A stretch of 12,651 bases of DNA from Tieghemiomyces parasiticus (Eukaryota; Kickxellomycota; Dimargaritomycetes; Dimargaritales; Dimargaritaceae). The notes under the pieces are model-generated. The model worked only from the letters and a program-made list of their open reading frames with translations. It had not been told where the DNA came from and made no database searches. The translations under genes were made by a program, and so were the position numbers. The DNA is taken from positions 1 to 12,651 of the forward strand of contig JANBPT010001191.1 of NCBI GenBank assembly GCA_027575765.1, in the 5' to 3' direction. Within the stretch, counting starts at the first letter, position 1. Each line of letters starts with the position of its first letter. Below are positions 7,920 through 12,651 of the stretch, one piece after another.

Positions 7920-9513
7920 ATGCCTGATTTACCCTCCAGCCCGGCCACGCCGCTGACAAAACGACGGTTAGACGAGGCAGCGGCTAGCCTGACGCCCAAG
8001 CTCAAGCGGCGATGCGGAAGCGACATATTCTCACCAAGCTCCTTCTTAACGTCCGACCGGCCCGCTAGGTGAGTCAATGGGCCGTCATTTCGCAGCCGTC
8101 TCCACGTAACGGGTCCGAAAACCGGCGCCGGATCAGCAACTTGTAACTCGTGGTTCAACCAGCCGAGGCTGTCCAACCCCACTTCTACCTCGACTAACCA
8201 CACATTCACTGCCGCCTTCTCGCTTCCCGCCCTGCTTGCGGCTTTCTGAATTCCTGGCCAGTCCCAGGGTTGACCGGCACAAAGATTTCAATCCCTGGGA
8301 CCGCGCCGCCTTACTCGATCGTATCGCAACGTTCAAAATCCACACGTGGCGGGTTGAACCCACTGCCCTCTCCCCGGTCGCCTGTGCCCTCCACGGCTGG
8401 GCTAATCCAGGGCAAACCGATACTGTACAATGCGGCTTCTGCCGGGCTATTATCCATATCGACGCCGCTGGGATACCACTCACACCCGGCTCGGCTCCAC
8501 GCGACCGTATCGTTGCGGAGTACGTCAAGCAACTCACGGAAGCCCACCATGCCACCTGCCCCTGGCGCCAGCAGCCCTGCGAACCAAGCCTGTATACAGT
8601 CCGGTACCAGCCCGCTGAGGACATGCTGGAGGATCTCCGTGATGCCGCCAAGGTCGTTCACCCCCAGGTCCTGACCACCACTGTGGGGGTTACCCCGACG
8701 CACCCGGCACTAGCGGCGCCCCTGTCACCGCAACTGTGCCGGAGGCTGGCGGCGCTGGCTGCGGGTAAACCCATGGGTGACAGTGCCCCATCTCCCTCGG
8801 CCGACCCTCGAGTGCCTGAAGACAACCGAGGTAGTAAGGCTGAGCTTGAGTCACGGCCACTAGGCCACCTGTCATACGGTGTAACTAATGCCCTCCTACA
8901 TTTGTTCGGCTGGGAACTGGACCGTGTGGTGGACCGTGATATCGCCCGTTGTCCCATGTGCTTTCGTCATGTCGCCCTGTGGATGTTCCGGCGGTACGAC
9001 AGCGAGGTGTCCTCCCCCGGCCCCTTCACGCCTGCGCAACCTCCGGTGGCCACGCCGGAGACTAACCCACACCCGCCGATCGTCAAACCCGAGTCACCCG
9101 CCAAGTCTGAGCCCAAGTCCGATGAGGATAAAGGCGACGGTGACGACGAAGAGGGGGATGATGATGATGATGTACCCATTAAGCAGGAATCGGATGTCGA
9201 GCATGAAGTGGGGGAGGAGAAGGACGACACTGTATCGAAAGCCGACGCCGGGGCGCTACCCCCTTTCGATGTAATTCAGGAGCACCGGTCCTTCTGCTAC
9301 TGGGTCAATCCGGACCCTCGGGAGGCGGAGGGGAAATCGACAACTAAGCTTAATGGGGAAACCGCGGAGTTGGCCGACTCTGAGCAGCCCTGGCAGCGGA
9401 CAATCCGCCTGCTGTGCAATACGACGTCGGAGTCACAAACGCCGACCCGTCCGGCAGTAGACACCCAAGACCCTGACGAGGTTCTCCTATACGTCCGGAA
9501 GCTGTTGGGTTAG
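7920..9513 (+). CDS. C3HC zinc-finger protein, NIPA (ZC3HC1)/Rsm1 family
   Basis: Exons 7920-8068 and 8262-9513 give about 466 residues. Animal ZC3HC1/NIPA is linked to the nuclear pore basket and cell-cycle ubiquitination, yeast Pml39 to the basket, and fission yeast Rsm1 to mRNA export. Two zinc modules share the family pattern GW...CxxC...HxxxCxW. Module 1 has G95-W96, C107/C110 and H145/C149/W151, preceded by LLDRIATFKIHTW and ALSPVACALHGW. Module 2 has G266-W267, C280/C283 and H391/C395/W397. Between its CxxC and HxxxC lies a disordered insert with an acidic run (337-352) and two sumoylation-like motifs, VKPE (324-327) and IKQE (356-359). Basic clusters KRR (14-16) and KLKRR (27-31) suggest a nuclear localisation signal. 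The ATG at 7920 is the only in-frame one. The intron (8069-8261, donor GTGAGT) has two in-phase acceptors 6 nt apart, which change the junction from ASPRVD to ARVD. The gene diverges from ALG1. Confidence 0.93.
9157..9171 (+). repeat. Five GAT triplets coding for an Asp run
   Basis: (GAT)5 lies inside the acidic insert of the C3HC protein and extends a mixed GAC/GAT/GAG tract from about 9121. It encodes part of the poly-Asp run and is a likely site of length variation between strains. Confidence 0.85.
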
Positions 9514-9584
9514 AGGGCTGGGCATAGCGTTGGTCACCTTTAACCCCCCCCCGCACCTACCTACCTTATGAAAATAACTCCAAT

Positions 9585-9590
9585 TTTATT
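9585..9590 (-). promoter_or_regulatory. Candidate AATAAA polyadenylation signal of CWF19L1-like gene
   Basis: A canonical AATAAA hexamer on the minus strand, about 113 bases past the CWF19L1-like stop codon, within an AT-rich patch (9570-9620) of the 189-bp gap between two convergent genes. The same patch has A-rich and T-rich runs on both strands and could serve both 3' ends. A nine-base C run (9544-9552) lies beyond it. Confidence 0.45.
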
Positions 9591-9702
9591 CGACAATTTT
9601 TCAAAAAAAGAAATTTTTACAACGCTGAACAAGAAGAGGCTTTTAAACCTACAGCGTAGTATTCCATCCAATATTGGCCCTGGCTCGAAAGTACGATGAC
9701 CT

Positions 9703-12267
9703 CTAGGTAAACAGGTCGTCAATGTCACGCAGGGCCGTTCGGGCCATCTGGGCGAGAGCCTTTTCCTCGTCTTTGGGTAGAACGCAAGAACGCCAGTCAC
9801 CCCGTTCCGGGGTCTGCATGAGCTTAGCCACGATCTTGCGGCCGAATTGCATGTCAAACGGCTGCTTGTCGGACAGCGGATGAACGAGAGAGGTTCCGTC
9901 GGGTAGGTCAAATTTGAAGTAGCCCAGGGCCTTGTCATCCTATTGTGCCGTAGGGGAGATAGGGCAGTGAGTAACATAGCATAACAATCAAAAAGATTAG
10001 TTTGAGTGAAACGGCGACGCCCGGGTATGGTGTGACAAGACAACGTCCCCAATGAAAATATTGGGGGGGGGCTACTCTAACATGACGTGGATAGTTGTAG
10101 TACGTATTACTTACCGGGAAGTCCTCGTCGAATTTCATAATGTGCGCCGCAATTGCTTCCTCCTCAATTCTGGATTTTAAGTCGGAAACGAGGGCGTTGG
10201 GAATGGCCACCATCTGTGACGGTGTGTGCGCGGAGAGGAGGAGATATCATGCACGGCAGTGGTAAGCGAGGGGGGATAAGAAGTAGGGGGTCGGCCAACA
10301 TATTAGTTAGCCGCAACCTTTACAGTGGATGTGTGAGGTGTACATGAGCGTTCGTCGGTACTTTTACCTCTATAGCGCCTGCACAATCTAGCCCTAGTTG
10401 CCCTACTTACCTGAAGATGCGCGTGCTGCTGCAGTCGGTTGGGCCGGCACAATTCAAATACCAGCAAGCTACAGTTGAACTTGGCGAATAGTTGTTTCAG
10501 CGCACGCTTATACCGCTCAAGGCCCTCGACAATCCGAAGCTGGCCATCCAATTCAACGTTACGGATGGTGTCCACATGCTGCACTGGGAGGGCAATAAAG
10601 TGGCCGCGGCCGGGGACGGTGGAATCGTCCTTGAGCACGCCGCCCTTGGCCACGGTGAGGTAGACATCGTCATCCACGTGTACAATCAAACCCTTGTCGA
10701 CATCCGGGTTGGCCAGACAGAACCAGCACTGCCGATGCGAGTCCTGCAGTTGCTTGGCGAGCTCACGTTCGGCGATGACCGGGCAGGACCGGATATAGTG
10801 ACCTCCCTTTAGGCACACTTTACAAACGTAGTTATCGGGGGGCGTCTTCACACTCGCCGGACCATGGCTGCCATCGGGTGGCGATTGGTTAGTAGCGGTC
10901 TCTGGACGGGCTGGCTTAGCGGGGCAGTCCTGGATCCAGTGCCCCTTGACGTTACAGATTTTGCACGTATAAGATGCGGGTGGTAGCCTGCGCCGCTCTC
11001 CGGACCCCGCCAGGTCCTGGCCGCGAGGTTTCTTAACCAGCCACCGTAGTGACTCGTCTTCGTCTTCCACCGCGTCCGCGGCGTTCCGTTTGAGCGAGGC
11101 TAGCCGGGTGGCATCATAGATAAGGTTTAGAGGGTACGGACAACCCGTGCATACCACAGCGGGCGTGGCTGCGGGTCCCGTAGACTGACGGAGGGTAGCC
11201 AGTGGGGTGTGGCTCATGGCGTAGAACCACCGTTGTTTACTAGGATGGCCGAATGCCGCCAACCCGATAAACCGGGTATGGTGTGCCTGACCGTCAGGGG
11301 TGTGCACCGAGTTGAACGGGTAGCTGTACGGTTCGCGCTCGTAAAAGGTGGCCGGGGCGGCAGCGGCAAAATGGTACCGCGGCCGGTAGGCCATGGTGAT
11401 CTGGGACATACCAAGGTGACCGAGGGTACGGTCGCCGTCGGCAGTGAACGGTACAGCGGAGTTACGGGTGACAAACTTTGGCCAGTCGTGGGTCAGAAGG
11501 ATGTCCACGTCGGCCACGGTATTTCCCGCGGGCAGCGCGTGGGATGCCGGGGCACCCGTCGTCGGCAGGCTCGGGGTCTGCGCAGTCACGACGGCCTGGA
11601 CCGTGGCATCATCGTACCGGTTCAGCGGGGTGGTGTCAAACACGTTGGGTGGGTCCTCGGCCAGGGGTGAGGTCGGATCGTTGTTCTGGAGGATCGGGAT
11701 GGGTTCCTCCTTGGCATACGTGCCGCTGAGGTAAGCAAGTCGAATCCCGCTGGTGGTACGGAAGATGCCGCTTTTGCCTGAGTCGGTTATCGATGGTGGG
11801 ATAGTAATTCGGTCGGAGTGGTGGTAAGTAATCTGGAGATCCGGCGCAAGAATAATGGATGTTGTTGTCATATACGTGAAGGTACGCATGCGACCGCAGT
11901 GCTGCGCGTCAATGAAGTAACTCCCCATGTCCCCCGTTCCAGCTTAGTAGTACAGTCTTAATACCATACCTAGGAAAACTACGTTGGGGCACAATTCGCC
12001 GCCATTACGAGTGAGTCGTTGCTCGGCAGCCTGCGGTAAGGTCTGCCCACTGACGACAAAATAGGTTGGAACGGCTACCTCAATAAGTCCGCTCAACAGC
12101 TGCTCCAACTCGGCGTCACCGTCGGGACCCGGAGATGCGAAGAAATCGCCATCGCAGAGGGTCAGGTCGAACGGCCCATTCTTGGCATTAATACTGGCGA
12201 GCTTCTTGAAGAATTTTACAAACTGCCCACCAACTGATCCGACAACCAGGACTTTGTAGGAGGTCAT
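9703..12267 (-). CDS. CWF19L1: CWF19L1/Drn1-like protein with two CCHC zinc knuckles (CwfJ domains)
   Basis: Minus-strand exons 12267-11970, 11777-10411, 10213-10115 and 9939-9703 splice in phase to 666 residues. Relatives (yeast Drn1, human CWF19L1) associate with late spliceosomes and the lariat-debranching enzyme Dbr1. Residues 1 to about 245 form the calcineurin-like, Dbr1-related N-terminal domain: KVLVVGSVGGQF, GPFDLTLCDGDFF, VPTYFVVSG, NVVFLGKSGIF, LAYLSGTY and DILLTHDWP. Several expected metal ligands are replaced (GSVGG), as in non-catalytic family members. Two CCHC knuckles follow: C371/C374/H379/C384 and C418/C421/H426/C431. Then comes CwfJ C-terminal domain 1, from CWFC (450-453) through GHFIALPVQH to the HIT-like HAHLQ (551-555). 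CwfJ domain 2 follows (ALGYFKFDLPDG, QPFDMQFGRKIVA, GDWRSC). Introns are 192, 197 and 175 nt. The start is MTSYKVLVVG. This is not the Cwf19/CWF19L2 branch, which lacks the Dbr1-like N-terminus. Confidence 0.94.
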
Positions 12268-12651
12268 GGGAGCAGATTCGGAGGTTGGAATTTACCACGG
12301 AAGGGGTGTAGGAAGGTACCTTCTGGAAAGAAATGGTGCAACGGACTAACAGGAAATCGCACAGGTCCTGAAGGTCTGGTACACGAAAAGACGATATAAG
12401 GGACACGAATAGGCCGCCTGGTCGTTTACTACATACTTGTGGCTCATCCCATGCCAGGGACAAATCAGTCCAGCCGGTTCCTGATGTGCCTGGGCTATTT
12501 GGAGCTGCCGAAGAGGCCAGTTTTAGTTGATGATAACCTCAGAATACTCGATGAGGAAGAAACTGGCTGAGGACAAAAAAAGTTGCGGCACCGACTATTC
12601 CCAAGTGGTCACCCACCTTAGTACTAAATCGGCTGACTGGGCCTTAACTTC
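12268..12651. other. Upstream region of CWF19L1-like gene, no supported gene
   Basis: 384 bases from the CWF19L1-like start codon to the window edge. It should contain that gene's promoter and 5' untranslated region, but no TATA or CCAAT element stands out. A 39-codon frame on + (12451-12570) begins with ATG and ends DEEETG, with no recognised motif, no clear splice donor and no continuation. It could be chance or the start of an unrelated divergent gene running off the window. Confidence 0.45.

Noticed and set aside
10063..10071. Nine-base G run, a possible G-quadruplex element
   Set aside because: It is a single run inside an intron of the CWF19L1-like gene, without the further G-tracts needed for a quadruplex.
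11209..11670. 153-codon open frame on + opposite the CWF19L1-like gene
   Set aside because: It is a shadow of the large coding exon on the other strand, Gly/Arg-rich and without any motif.
12451..12570. 39-codon open frame on + starting with ATG
   Set aside because: It is too short to support, with no recognised motif, no credible splice donor and no continuation before the window edge.

Overview
The window looks like nuclear DNA of a filamentous, probably early-diverging, fungus. Four protein genes can be rebuilt only by splicing. They contain ten short GT-AG introns of 106-226 nt, many with GTAAGT-type donors and some with CTAAC/CTGAC-like branch sites. The calcium-sensor protein is 190 residues and ends in the fungal style (LYSGLV). 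The closest lineage cannot be fixed from the sequence alone. No bacterial operon structure, rRNA, tRNA or CRISPR array was found.

Layout. Positions 1 to about 2115 hold two decayed mariner-family transposase genes facing each other tail to tail: one on + (about 51-830) and one on - (about 2115-1075). About 2.1 kb without a recognisable gene follows, ending in a pyrimidine-rich leader. Then come four housekeeping genes: neuronal calcium sensor NCS-1/frequenin (+, 4234-5250), the ALG1 mannosyltransferase of N-glycan assembly (-, 7553-5637), a C3HC zinc-finger protein of the NIPA/Rsm1 family (+, 7920-9513), and a CWF19L1/Drn1-like spliceosome-associated protein with two zinc knuckles (-, 12267-9703). 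The last 384 bases contain no supported gene.

Orientation alternates. NCS-1 and ALG1 converge with 386 bp between them. ALG1 and the C3HC gene diverge from a shared 366-bp promoter region. The C3HC and CWF19L1 genes converge with only 189 bp between stop codons. The four genes serve different processes (calcium signalling at membranes, ER glycosylation, nuclear basket/mRNA export, and lariat-RNA/spliceosome function), so this is ordinary gene-dense fungal chromosome rather than a functional cluster.

I did not find a convincing new biological system. The points most worth a second look are the inverted pair of mariner relics, the zinc knuckles in the CWF19L1-like protein, a 25-nt exon and an altered EF-hand 1 in NCS-1, sumoylation-like motifs beside the acidic stretch of the C3HC protein, and the missing N-terminal membrane anchor in the ALG1 model.
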